NCBI GenBank assembly: GCA_022385805.1
Contig: MU277683.1
Coordinates: forward strand, 372,001-436,000
Length of the DNA: 64,000 nt
Source of the DNA: Pilatotrama ljubarskyi
Lineage: Eukaryota; Basidiomycota; Agaricomycetes; Polyporales; Polyporaceae
Reading direction: 5' to 3'
Shown: positions 1 to 11,223 of the stretch, piece after piece
Layout: each line of letters begins with the position of its first letter
How positions within the stretch are numbered: the first letter of the stretch is position 1
The notes under the pieces: model-generated
The model's database searches: none
What the model was told of the DNA's origin: nothing
What the model saw: only the letters and a program-made list of their open reading frames with translations
Translations under genes and position numbers: made by a program

Positions 1-3000
1 CAGGTAGTGCACCTTCGCCTGGTCGTTGTTAACCCCGGACGCGTCACCGTGGTACTTGATGATGTATACGATCAGGCGCGACATGGCGTCCAGTGCCTGG
101 AAGGCGAAGCCAAACTCCCCTGCATTGACGTGCTTGATGTAGCTGTTCACGCTGGACTCGGCGCAGACACGGAAGAAGAACGACGAGGTGTCCTCCGCCT
201 TGAGGATTCCTTGGCGAGTGAGCTGCGTGATGTACGGCACAAAGGACTTCTCCGGCGAGTGTGAACGCTGGTAGATGCTGACCCACTGCTGGAACCAGAT
301 GAACAGCTTCTCTCTCAATGTCTCGGTCTCTGGCTTGACCGAGGGCTGACGGACAGGCTGGTTCTCGGTCGCAGTTTGCGACGGACGACGGACGCCGCGC
401 AAGTCATCGAGGAGCCTGAGGACCCTGCGCCGATATGTCAGCCCAAAGACGTCTCTAACTGCTATCTCTCAGCAGCGGATACTTACTCGTCGTTCGCCTT
501 GCCTGACTGTGCGAGCTGGGTGAGTATCTCAAGCGAATAGGAAAATTGGGCCTGAGTGGCAAGGGGAGGATCTGCAGCGAGACATTCCCGGATGAGTCCA
601 GCGGCGAAATTCTGCAGGGTTGATCGGGGATCAGTGTACAACTGCCTGGCCAGCTGCTGATCCTCTTGCGCGATGGAAACAAGGCCGCTTCGCAGGAGAG
701 TAACGGTGACAGGGACATTGAACTTGCGCTTCGGGATGGTCAGTACAACGTCATCCAAGACGCCTTGTGCTTACCTCATCCTCAGCATAGACCAACCAAG
801 TGATGGCCTCTGTAGCGACGTCCTCGAAAGAGTGACAGAGCTGGTCGAGAAGAGCCACATAGATCTCACGACCAAGCTGCGACGGCGTCTTGTAGAGCAG
901 CTGTACGATCTTCTGAGACATGAGGAGGGGCGTGCGCGTGCGGTCCGCGGAGTCGACGGCGAGGAAGAGGATCTGCCGAACCAGGTGACGGACCTCGTGG
1001 TTGGGAGGTAGTGCGGCGAGCGACGTGATGGGGAGCTGCAACAAGATCGCCTCGAGATCCCTGATGAGCGCCTGCAAAGAGAATGAGCCGTGAATATGAG
1101 ACAACGGAGAGACTACTGACATTGAAACGTTCCATGGCCTCCTGAGGCCGCATGAGATTTTGAGCAGGCTGCTCAGGCATTGGCGAGGGGCTGTACAGAG
1201 ATGCAAGTTGGTCGTTGCGCGAGTAGGAAGCCGTCGAGTTCGGACGACTGGTGAACATCCGCTTGGGGTCGTCTGGGGATCACATCAGCAAATGTCGCCC
1301 GGCGGTTGAAGTGGGACCTCCACCCACTTATTTCTCTGAATTCCTCGTAGACCCGAAGCTGGTTGGGCTGTACACCAGTCGGTTTGATGCGCAACGGGTC
1401 GGGCAGTGAGTTTACGATTGAAGACTGCAGTGCAGTAGAGTCCCAGAAAGGCTGGCCAGGACGTTGCTGCGAGTAGCGTGCATTCAGCCAGGGACGTCGC
1501 AGCAGTGACTGATGTAACGCCTACCTCTCTGTGACGCCTCCGGACCTCATACGCAGTAGCGAAGCCCTCGTCAACATCAATGACAGCTCGATCCATAGCG
1601 GCCTTCTCGATGGCCTGGCATGCAAGCTCGATATTGTCCTGTACGAGAAGGAAGATAATCTGGTCGGGCACCATTTGCTGGAAAAGGGTTAGCCAGTGTT
1701 AGCCTCTAGAGAACTCCTGGCCGCCCACCTCGGTGAAACCGAACTCGGACAGGAATTGACGCAAGTGGCTGCCAAGGTTGCCCTTCAACGGTTCCTTGCA
1801 GGTGACAAGAGCGAGACTGCCTGCCAGCCTCTGCGCCATCAAATGCCCGGCCTTGCGCATCTTGTCTTCGTTCGCCTCCGTAACGAAGTCCTTCGCAACG
1901 AGCTCGCGCGTTGAGATACCAGCAATCGTGACGGAACGCTCGACCACTGGGAGGATGATCTGACGTACGACGTCAGCCACTGGAACGAGTTCTATGCGAC
2001 GACAACTTACCTCTCTGACAGCACGATCAATAGCCATATGCACGGCGCGCTTGAAGGACGGGTTCGTGTTTAGAGGTGCGAGTTGCGGACTGATGGTGAC
2101 GTGGGGAAGGATGCTCGACAGGATGCTCTCGATATGGGCACCGAGGACGCGCTGCGTCTCTGAGGGGCTGGCCGGGCCTAGAGGTAACACCTGAGCATCT
2201 CCTGCGGTCTGCGCGGTAGGGTCGTACCCACCCATAGGCAGGGAATCAATGTCGCCGACGTAATCGGGGAGGGGAGGGCCGGAGAGGGAGTCGGTGAGCG
2301 GGCGGTTGCGGAGTATGGTGGTGGCTTGGACGACGTCGAGGTCGACGTCGAGCGCTTTGCAGAGCATCTCGATCTCGAACTTGAGGTTCAACTTCAGCTC
2401 GGCGAAATGATACAGCTCAGTGAGAAGGCTGATGACGGCCATCAGCCAGGGATTGGGCGGCCGGAACACCTTGGATCTGGCAGCGGGCTCGAGCGTCTTG
2501 CAGACGAAGGGGATCGCAACGATGAGCCTCCCATTGTCGTAGCCCTCGACGAGGAGGTCCTTGAACGAAAGGTTCTTGTGCTTGATCGGCCTGTCCCTGG
2601 CCAGTGTGATACTTCCCAGCCACGAGCCAACGTTCTTGAGGATCGCACGTTCGGACCCGAGCTGCATGGTCTTCTCCGAGTTCAAGAGTGCAGCTGACTT
2701 GACCAGCGTCTCGTGCAAGACGAAGCGGTATAGCGGTCGGACGTCCAGCGCGTCTAGGAACCGGAGGTACAGCTGGTGGTTGTTAGGTTCGATGCTAACG
2801 CGCTGGTCGACCAGGTAGTTGGCGAACCACCGAGAGTATTGCTCCTGGAAATGGCCCTTCATCTCCGAGAGCTTTGCGTCGAAGTTGGACGGCGCCAGAT
2901 TGTTCACGATGAACAGGATCTTGTCCGAGACCTCTTCCGGCGGCTTCTCGGGTTCGCCCTCCAGTCTGTCGGGTTGGATAGCCGTGAAGACCGGCGGAGG

Positions 3001-6000
3001 TTCAGGCATCGGGGCGGCTTGCAGCGTGCGAAGATCAGCCGAGCTGCTCGTGTCATCCCCGTTCACTAGAGCGCGCTGAATGACGACGGCCAAGTCAGGT
3101 CGTGCCTCAAGTAGATGGGGGATCTTCAGAAGCGCCTGGCACAGCGGCTGCCACTCAGCCAACCGCGACTCGAATCGTGAGAGCGCTTGTAGACCGAACT
3201 TGAACAGGTTCGTCTCGGGGGGACAGCCGAGAGCATCGAGGACATAGCGGATGGCGATGCCGAGGGGAATGAAGTCGACAAGTTGGTACTGGATCAGCGA
3301 GCCAAAGAGGTATCCGGTCATCGCCAGCTCCCGAGGAGGATAGCAGTGCTGGAAGAACTTATACTCGTCGAACAGGAAGTGGAGCATGCAGGAGAAGATT
3401 TCGTGATCACGGGGGTTGCTGGAGGTCTTGTTGCGCTGGAGCAGTTTGATAACGTCGTCGATGGTGATCTGTTCGTCATACATCTGCTTGTAGATGCCGT
3501 CGACCTCTGTCTCAATTTCTGCGGAGTAGCTGACGACGGCAAACCCAGGCTCCGTATCCGAACCAGGCATCAGGTTCATGAGACGAGGGTGGATCTGCAA
3601 GCAGGCATTCCGGACTTCGAGACAGTAATCAACGTCGCTCTCGTGCATGATCGCAGAACTATTCGTTGTCTGTATGAGCGAACGCTTCGCAAGCGATAGT
3701 GGAGACATACCTATTGCGGAGGACGCGCAGGAAGATAGTGATGGTCTGCGGAGACAACTGCATAGTGCGAGGGTCTACCGGGGGATCCGAGACTCTCTGG
3801 GCCTTCTCGCTCTCCATCTTCAAGTCCAGGAATGCAATCACGGCGTGCAAAAAGTCTGCGCCATGAGCAGACACGTTGTCCGCCAACCACTTGTCCAAGT
3901 TGAGGTACTCGCGGCGGGATGCCAAGGCAGCGACATCGAGCGCAAAAGTGAAGGGCCGCACTTCCAGCAAGGAATCGAGGATCTAGAGAACATGTAAGCA
4001 AGACAGCCGAAGCGACCAAAGGCATACACCCACCTTCAGGTCCTGAGCGACATCTAATATCCTCGTGATGTTCAACGGGCTCTCCTCGTAAAAGTCGCGG
4101 AAGGCGTTCGTGAGATATGACGGCTCAATTTGCCAAATCCTCATGAAGACCAGCTGGTGATTGGGATGACCGGCCAGGAACATAGCCAGGAGGCGCTGGG
4201 TGTAATCCAGCCGAATCTCGTTCCAAGGCGATTGCTGAACAGGCGTCAGAGCCACATTGGAATAAGTGCAAAAACCACTCACTGGCACTTGCAACAAGCC
4301 CATGTGGACCAACTCGGCACTGATCTTGACGGCCTTGTCGAGCATATCCTGCACGACAATCTGCACGTCGGGGTTCTCCAGGTCGGCCGCTTGGACGAGG
4401 ACCTCAAATAAGTCCAGAGAGTTCCACGTATGTCCCTGCACATTGGCAGCAAGCGACTTGATGGTAGGACTGGCGCCCGCGACATCCTCGACCGTCACTA
4501 TCTTCCGGCCAGGCAGATTAACGAAGTTGAACGTGTCCGCAGGGAGGGAGAGAAGCGCGTCAAGCAGCCGAAGCTGATATAGCGTGTTGGACCAAAGGTG
4601 CCAGAACCCGGTTACGGCGTGTGGCTTCTCGTTGCGAGGGGCGTTCATAAGGATGGCTATCAGGAGTTTCAAGGTGGCCGTGTCGACCCCCTGTCTCTCC
4701 GGCATGTCAAACGCCTCAATGGCTGCAGGCCAGTTCAGGTCACCGTTCTGACGAGATTGGAGATTAGTCCATTGTCTGCAAAACCTCGCGCAGTACGTAC
4801 CAAGCTGCTCAGCACGCGTACGACGGCGCCCACATCAGGAAGTGTTGTCCCCTCAGGTGCTAGCTTTGCAAGGGTGGTGACGATTTCAACGACTTGAGCG
4901 TCCGTGGGTGGATTGTTCTCCGTCAGGCTGAATCGTAGGAAAAGGGCACGAACGACATCAGGATCAGCAGTGACCTCGGCACCCAGCTGCACCAACGCCT
5001 GGATAAGGGAGGTTCCTGCAGGAAGGCTGCGAACAAGGACAGGACATATGATGAGTGAGCCGACACCAGTGAGGCGTGGAAGTGGCCACGTACCTCATAT
5101 TGGGCAGAATTCGCTGCAGGATAGGAGAGACGATCTCCGATCCATACTTGGTTTGTGCAGCCAGGATCAGTGCCTGCCTCTGCGGCGCATCCAGCACTGG
5201 CGCATCGAGAGGAGACTCGGCAAGTAGGTTGGACAGCAGTTTAGCGACCTGATTTGGGTTCAGATCCGCGTGGTCAAACGACGGATGCTGACACAGTGCC
5301 AACACTGCGTTCTCAAAGTCCACACGAATTACTGTCGCCGCTTGCGCCGCCAGTTCCTTGCGCGTGGGAGCTGCGAGGATGGACGACGCCAGGATGAGCC
5401 TCTCCAGCGGCCTCAGGCCAATGCGATCAGCAAACTTGATGAAGTCGAAGTTGCGGAAGACATCTCCTTCGCCACGATCGATGCCATCTCGAAACCTGTC
5501 GGCGAGGAAGGGGTCGCGTGCGAGCCGTTGAGTTTCTTGCACTAACAAGCGGAACGTGAGAGCGGCGGATTGGTCGAATGCGGCGGGGGAGGCGGTGGAC
5601 GTGAGTCTGCTGTGGGAATGAACGATGAGACGGCGGATGAAGTGGAGGTACGTGTCAATGCCATGCTGCTCCGACAACTGCACACGCGCAAATCCAACAA
5701 GAAGCAAGAGCGAGACGTCAGTCAACTACACAGAATGGCATGAAACGCGCATATACGCACTGATCGTATCTCCACCTGATTCCTCTCAAAGTTCTCCTCC
5801 GTGAGCGTGGAGAGTAGAAAGACGATCTGGGCTTTGACTATGGTGTGTATGTTGGGGCTGGCGGTGCCGTCCATGGCTGGAGTGCGCGCCCTGGCTGAGG
5901 CCTCCGTCATCCGTCGACCGGCGGGGCCACTGCCAGAAGCCGTTTTGAAAGAGTTGGAAGGGAGAGAAGGAGAAGACAGAGACAAGACAGACCGAAGTCG

Positions 6001-6393
6001 CCTTGAACAGCGAGCAGAGTGTCCTTACAGAAGCAGAGCGACAGTGAGCACGCGTCCCGAATTGAAGCTCCGCTTCAATCCCAGTGGCGGCAACTCCTCT
6101 TCCCGTTCCGGTCTCAACGCCTCCAAGTTTCCTATGCATCTCGCCACTCTTGGATGTGCTCGTTCTTCGCTGAGGATTTCATCCCTCAACTGTGCCAGAC
6201 GGGCAGCCTGAGCCAGAGCACTCAGCACAAGCGGATTAATCAGGGGTTTTCCGCCGGCGCTATGGACCGCATGCGCATCGTTAGCGCTCGATCCCCCGCG
6301 TGTCCAGTGTGAACGCTTTACGTTTCTGTCAGTATGCTGCGCTATGTCTGCACGACTGCCAGTGCCTCTAGATAATGCCCTGCTGGCGTTCAT
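1..6393 (-). CDS. NOT1: CCR4-NOT complex scaffold subunit 1 (NOT1/CNOT1), 3' end off window
   Basis: Scaffold of the CCR4-NOT deadenylase, which shortens mRNA poly(A) tails and represses translation. Read on the minus strand, the exons give an N-terminal helical repeat region (NIHTIVKAQIVFLLSTL near 5850), the TTP-binding-type region (about 5.7-3.7 kb), the MIF4G-like CAF1-binding domain (about 2.9-2.3 kb, containing KILFIVNNLAPSNFDAKL), the CNOT9-binding/DUF3819 region (about 2.2-1.3 kb) and the beginning of the C-terminal Not1 domain (SSFFFRVCAESSVNSYIK near 160). The C-terminus lies beyond base 1. Short introns interrupt the frame throughout, for example near 1690, 2010, 3710, 3990, 4270, 4750 and 5060. 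The 5' end is the weak part. The segment GGKPLINPLVLSALAQAARL (from 6259) looks coding, and its acceptor at 6260 is preceded by a GCTAAC branch site, so a further upstream exon is likely. The first in-frame ATG without an intron is at 6393. Identity is firm; the start is provisional. Confidence 0.92.
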
Positions 6394-6782
6394 TGACCAC
6401 ACCCTGAGGTTCTGAAGTACGGGGAATATTGTTCTCAGCGTTGTCCAGGAAACACAAGGCCAACGATACCGTAGAAGCAACCTAGGGTGAGATATAGCCC
6501 ACAGCTGCCCAGTGTCGGTGTTGTGTTAACAGTACGGATGGCCTCACGCCCGTGACTTAGCCCTCAGATTCGACGTCGGTCTCACCTTCCTGTCGACTCC
6601 TGACGTATGAAATAGGACAGAATGTCCGCCTTGGAGACAAATGCGCTCGCCAGGGACGCATACACGGGTGCTTCTACGAGCGTAGAGGTTTGTCTCTGTC
6701 GGGGCGGCCTGCCATTTGAGAAGTGCTGAGCATTGCGAGATAGATCAGTTGTCCCGAGGACGTGACGGGCTTAGAGAGGATC

Positions 6783-7297
6783 ATGCTTGTTGCGCAGGGA
6801 GATTTGCAGCGATTGCTCAGGTATGACACTTGCCATCATTCCACTCGAGGTTTGGACGGCTCACCTACGACCTAACGTTTCTGCATTTAAGTGCATTTTT
6901 TGCTCGCACCATCACTATCGAGTGCATCTACTCAAACACGGGACCTCGCGGATCCGGCGCGTCTCCTGCGAATCCCGTCAAGCAGGCCCGCCAAGTTCAC
7001 CTGAAATGCGGCCCGCGCATCTTGTGCGTTGCTACCTCCTCAGTGACGGTCACTTCGCCAGAGTGCGAGCGCCTCTTGCTTGACGAGAAATTTGCCCTTG
7101 GTCAAATATTCAGACACCTCCGCCGATATCCGGAGTTCTCACTCCTGGACGTCGGCGCCCAGGTTGTCGACGGCAAGCGGGAGCTCCGGAGGACGTACCG
7201 ACTCGAGACGGAGGGTATCATGTGCGAGATTCTGGAGGTGTTCCCTGACCGCGACATGTTCTCTATGGGAGAAGTTTGGTTAGGCCAAGATCGCTAA
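6783..7297 (+). CDS. Small protein with chorismate-lyase-like features
   Basis: Two exons, 6783-6820 and 6892-7297, joined across a 71-nt GT-AG intron with a CTAAC branch site at 6872-6876. The intron restores one frame from the ATG at 6783 to the TAA at 7295-7297, giving about 147 residues. The N-terminus MLVAQGDLQRLL runs into SAFFARTITIECIYSN. The centre has SPECERLLLDEKFALGQIFRHL, and the C-terminal part reads RRTYRLETEGIMCEILEVFP. The pattern of a leucine-rich helix followed by R-x-Y and ending E-x-FP resembles the DUF98/UbiC (chorismate lyase) fold. That assignment is from memory of family patterns and is not proof of enzyme activity. It lies about 390 bp upstream of the divergent NOT1 gene, so they may share a promoter region. 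It could also be an orphan lineage-specific gene. Confidence 0.5.
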
Positions 7298-8449
7298 GCC
7301 GACACAAGTCACTATAAACGCTTGCTTGAGCCGCTCGACCATACTGAATGGCCGCTCCATTGTTGCCAAGCCCATGTCCTGGATATCCCCCGTAGATACC
7401 CGCCTCTACCATTCGCATCTAGACATGTACGTACACGGTCGCGGCGACGGCTCAGCATTCGTATTCAAGCTCAGTCATCGTGCCTGAACGGCGAGTCCAA
7501 AACCGTCGGAGACGATGCTCAGATGCTTTGTCGTAGCTTTCCTCCGATATTTTCTCTCGTCGATCTCTTGCGCCTTCCCAGGTGAGAAGCAATTACTCCA
7601 AGACGAGTTACACGTTGATGCTATAAATGTCTTTGCCAGGGCCTCCGTTGGTGAGGAAGTGGTGGCAACGATGTCACGTAGTCCGGCGTTTTCCCGTTGT
7701 TGCAACTAGGAGACACAAACCTGGTGGCTGCCCCCTTGTAATCTGTGTCCACTATGTGAGCAGGAGAGCCCGGCCGCCTCGGCGATTCTGACAAATAACA
7801 TACATGTCCGTAGAAAGCTGCCCCACGACCGCTTACATCCCGCCGGTGCCGCCTCCACGCGCAATTAGCCTGATCGCATGCTGTGCAAATACCCTGGCCT
7901 TCCTTTGATGCGCCCGAGGCGCACAGAGGCACGCAGAGGCTATTGCGCGGCCTGCGCCATCATTTCCCGTCCACCTCTGGGAAGTCAGGAGGAGGCCCCA
8001 GGCGGCGATCGTAAACGGGCCAACGGGCAAGCCCCATCAGCGCAGCGGAAAGATGCGGGGAATCAAGCCCTGCGCTGTGCGCCCGCTCGACCTGTTCCCC
8101 GAGCGTTCATGCCGAGCGCCTCGGAGGATGCGACACGGAGCTGAGGTGTCGCGCCGTCTTGCATCTCATACCCGCGCCCTTCTCACGCAGTGACAGGGAT
8201 TCGCGCGAGCGTCGCAGAGGCTGCGCTGCCCCCGCAGAAATGGTGCGGCTCCGTGACGATGGCGCGTCCCGTACGGCCACTGCAGCCGTCGCCGAGACCT
8301 GTTGAGTCGAATGTGCGGCTGTAGCGGTGCCTCGAAGCGGCGGCCCTGGCTCTGTTGTTGCGGTGTTGATATCTTTGCGGCAGTCAGTACTTGCCGTTGG
8401 CGTTACAGGATTAATGCCGCGTGGCTTGGCGGTCGATGTAGATGCACGC
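7298..8449. other. Non-coding interval upstream of laccase
   Basis: About 1.15 kb without a convincing gene; the open frames here are short, lack recognisable motifs and have no splice pattern joining them. It is the presumed upstream regulatory region of the laccase gene. A TGCGCCC at 8078-8084 fits the metal-response-element consensus TGCRCNC reported from laccase promoters, but such a short match can occur by chance. Confidence 0.4.
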
Positions 8450-8456
8450 TATAAAG
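8450..8456 (+). promoter_or_regulatory. TATA box of the laccase gene
   Basis: TATAAAG lies 175 bp before the laccase ATG. It is followed by a long pyrimidine-rich stretch (about 8515-8605), typical of transcription starts of highly expressed fungal genes. The placement is consistent with the core promoter; the transcription start itself is not visible. Confidence 0.65.
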
Positions 8457-8630
8457 GCGAGGCCGCAGGGAGAGATGGATCACCACACTCGAGCTCTTCG
8501 CTCCAGATTCTCTGCAGCTCATTCCTTTGCGGCTGCTTCTCTGCTTGTTTCCTTCTGCTTGAGTTTCCTTCTCCCGGCCGTTCTTCTTTTGCTTTTTCTT
8601 TTCGAGGGTTTAAACTAAACAGGGCACACG

Positions 8631-10772
8631 ATGACAAGGCTTCATTTGCTTCACTCCCTTGCCTCCCTGGCCGTTACGGTGTCGCTGGCTCTGCGTACGC
8701 TGGCTGCGATCGGTCCGACCACCGACCTCACCATCAGCGATGCGAACGTCTCCCCTGACGGCTTCGAGCGCGCCGCGGTTGTGGCGAACGGTGTCGTCCC
8801 TGGCCCGCTCATTACCGGGCAGAAGGGCGACCGCTTCCAGATCAACGTCGTTAACCAGTTGACGAACCATACCATGCTGAAGTCCACCAGTATCGTGAGT
8901 ACCCAACGTACACGAAGACTGAGGATTTGTGCTGATGATAGCAATCTGTACTCGCTGCAGCACTGGCATGGCTTCTTCCAGAGGGGCACGAACTGGGCGG
9001 ACGGTCCCGCTTTCGTGAACCAGTGCCCTATTGCGAGCGGTCACTCGTTCCTCTATGACTTCCAGGTCCCGGATCAGGCTGGTGCGTGTGTTTGACGCAA
9101 CCTGCCATCTCACGCGTCTGAGTGATGATGGTTCAGGCACGTTTTGGTATCATAGCCATCTGTCCACTCAGTACTGTGATGGACTGCGGGGCCCCATGGT
9201 CGTGTACGACCCGAACGACCCGCATGCAAGCCTGTACGACGTTGACAACGGTGAGCTGTTTATTATGTTGGGTGCCTGGCCTTATACTGATGATCTGCTT
9301 TAGAAGACACTGTGATCACCCTCGCGGACTGGTATCACGTCGCCGCAAGGCTCGGGCCAGCATTCCCGTGAGCGTCTCGTCCTTGACAAGACAAGTTCAT
9401 ATACTGAATGCCTGCGATGTGCACAGCCCCCGCTCTGATGCAACTTTGATCAACGGACGCGGCCGCACGTCCGGGACACCCAACGCGGAACTGAGCGTCA
9501 TCAGCGTCACCCCTGGCAAACGGTCTGCAGCCTTTCATTTTCCCACGATCCCTTTCCCGAGACTGAAAAATTTGGTTCAGGTACCGCTTCCGCCTGGTCT
9601 CGACGTCCTGCGACCCGGCGTACAACTTCAGCATCGACGGCCACTCGATGACTGTGATCGAGGCCGACGCGGTCAGCACGCAGCCGCTCGAGGTCGACAT
9701 GATCCCGATCTACGCTGGGCAGCGCTACTCGTTCGTGCTCGAGGCGAATCAGCCTGTCGACAACTATTTCGTTCGCGCCAACCCGTTCTTCGGCACGACT
9801 GGCTTTGCAGGCGGTATCAACTCGGCGATCTTGAGGTACGACGGTGCACCTACGATTGAACCCACGACAGAGCCTAGCACTTCCACGAAGCCGTTGGTGG
9901 AGACCGACCTCCGTCCTTTGGCCTCTATGCCTGTGGTAAGTTATGGGTGGAAATTATATATGAGGCGAAAGCTCACAGCATACCATAGCCGGGATCCCCC
10001 GTTTCTGGCGGCGTTGACAAGGCTATCAACTTCGCATTCGACTTCGTGAGCACACCTACGTTGTGACGGCTGACAGTTCACACCATGCTGATCATACTCT
10101 CTTATGCATAGAACGGCACTAACTTCTTCATCAACGGCGCGACGTTCAAGCCTCCCACCACGCCCGTTCTTCTGCAGATTCTGAGCGGCGCGCAGGCTGC
10201 CTCGGACTTGCTCCCGTCCGGTGACGTCTATGTCTTGCCCTCGAACGCAACCATCGAACTGTCCTTTCCGGCGACTCCCAAGGCCGCGGGTGCCCCTCAC
10301 CCCTTCCACCTGCACGGTGTATGTTTTGTCTTGCTTACTCGGAGACATGCATACTGACCATCAACCAGCACACCTTCGCCGTCGTTCGCAGCGCGGGATC
10401 GTCGGAGTACAACTACGATAACCCGATCTGGCGCGACGTAGTGAACACGGGTACTCCCGCTGCCGGGGACAACGTCACCATCCGCTTCCGGGTAAGCGGT
10501 CTGAATGTCGCTGCGTGCGCATCGTTCTGACTTTGGTGCAGACCGACAACCCTGGCCCGTGGTTCCTCCACTGCCACATTGACTTCCACTTGGAGGCTGG
10601 CTTCGCCGTGATCATGGCCGAGGACACGCCCGACACTAAGGAACTCAACCCTGTCCCTCGTGAGTCATGCGAAATCTGAATAACAGGTTCACGAAGCTGA
10701 CGACGCCTTCATGCAGAATCGTGGTCAGACCTCTGCCCGACCTACGACGCCTTGGACCCTAATGACCAGTGA
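8631..10772 (+). CDS. Laccase (multicopper oxidase, secreted)
   Basis: Benzenediol:oxygen oxidoreductase that oxidises phenols and lignin fragments while reducing O2 to water, secreted. I traced 11 exons: 8631-8894, 8961-9081, 9137-9250, 9304-9367, 9427-9522, 9581-9935, 9989-10045, 10112-10318, 10369-10491, 10542-10659 and 10717-10772. They total 1575 nt (524 residues), the normal length. A hydrophobic signal peptide precedes [10 protein letters not shown]. The four copper motifs are [31 protein letters not shown] (split by the eighth intron) and [12 protein letters not shown]. The residue ten after the ligand Cys is Phe, the axial residue linked to high-redox-potential white-rot laccases. 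The C-terminus ends [12 protein letters not shown], as in Trametes-type enzymes. The fifth intron has a GTCTGC donor, weaker than the others. Ten introns in about 2.1 kb is usual for this family. Confidence 0.98.
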
Positions 10773-11223
10773 GGATGAGTGAGCACTCGGCCAGCACATC
10801 GTGATGCCTACAAACGCATGGACTTCTTACTGCACTTTACATAGTATCATCACTTAATACTCCTTTGTCTTCTGTTTCCCCACTCCAGTCTTTTCGTGGA
10901 TATTACTAGGAATCCGAGCTCATGGACTTGCGTGGACTATAGCACGGATCGTAGATAGTCTACAAGTTGTATAATCGTCAGCATCAATGCGACCACACCT
11001 CTAGCACATGGAAGTATTTCGAAGGCTTTCAAGACGTCACCCGTGATTCCAGCGGCGGAGTGACCCTCTCCTCTATCGGGGACGAGCTGGCGTGACGGGC
11101 ACGATGCGTGATCTGTGACTGCTCGCGTTCCATTAGGAGGGACTTTGAGTCCGCGTCAGCTGCGTGCTCCGGCTTGTTTCTCGACCACCACCACACTCCT
11201 ACTCCCTCTGCTACACGACGACG
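10773..11223. other. Intergenic, laccase 3' flank and MCMBP promoter
   Basis: About 450 bp with no open frame of note. It should hold the laccase 3' end and, near 11190-11220, the CT-rich leader of the downstream gene. I saw no clear TATA box for that gene. Confidence 0.4.

Noticed and set aside
8610..9140. 176-codon minus-strand frame over the laccase 5' end
   Set aside because: Antisense shadow of laccase exons 1-3.
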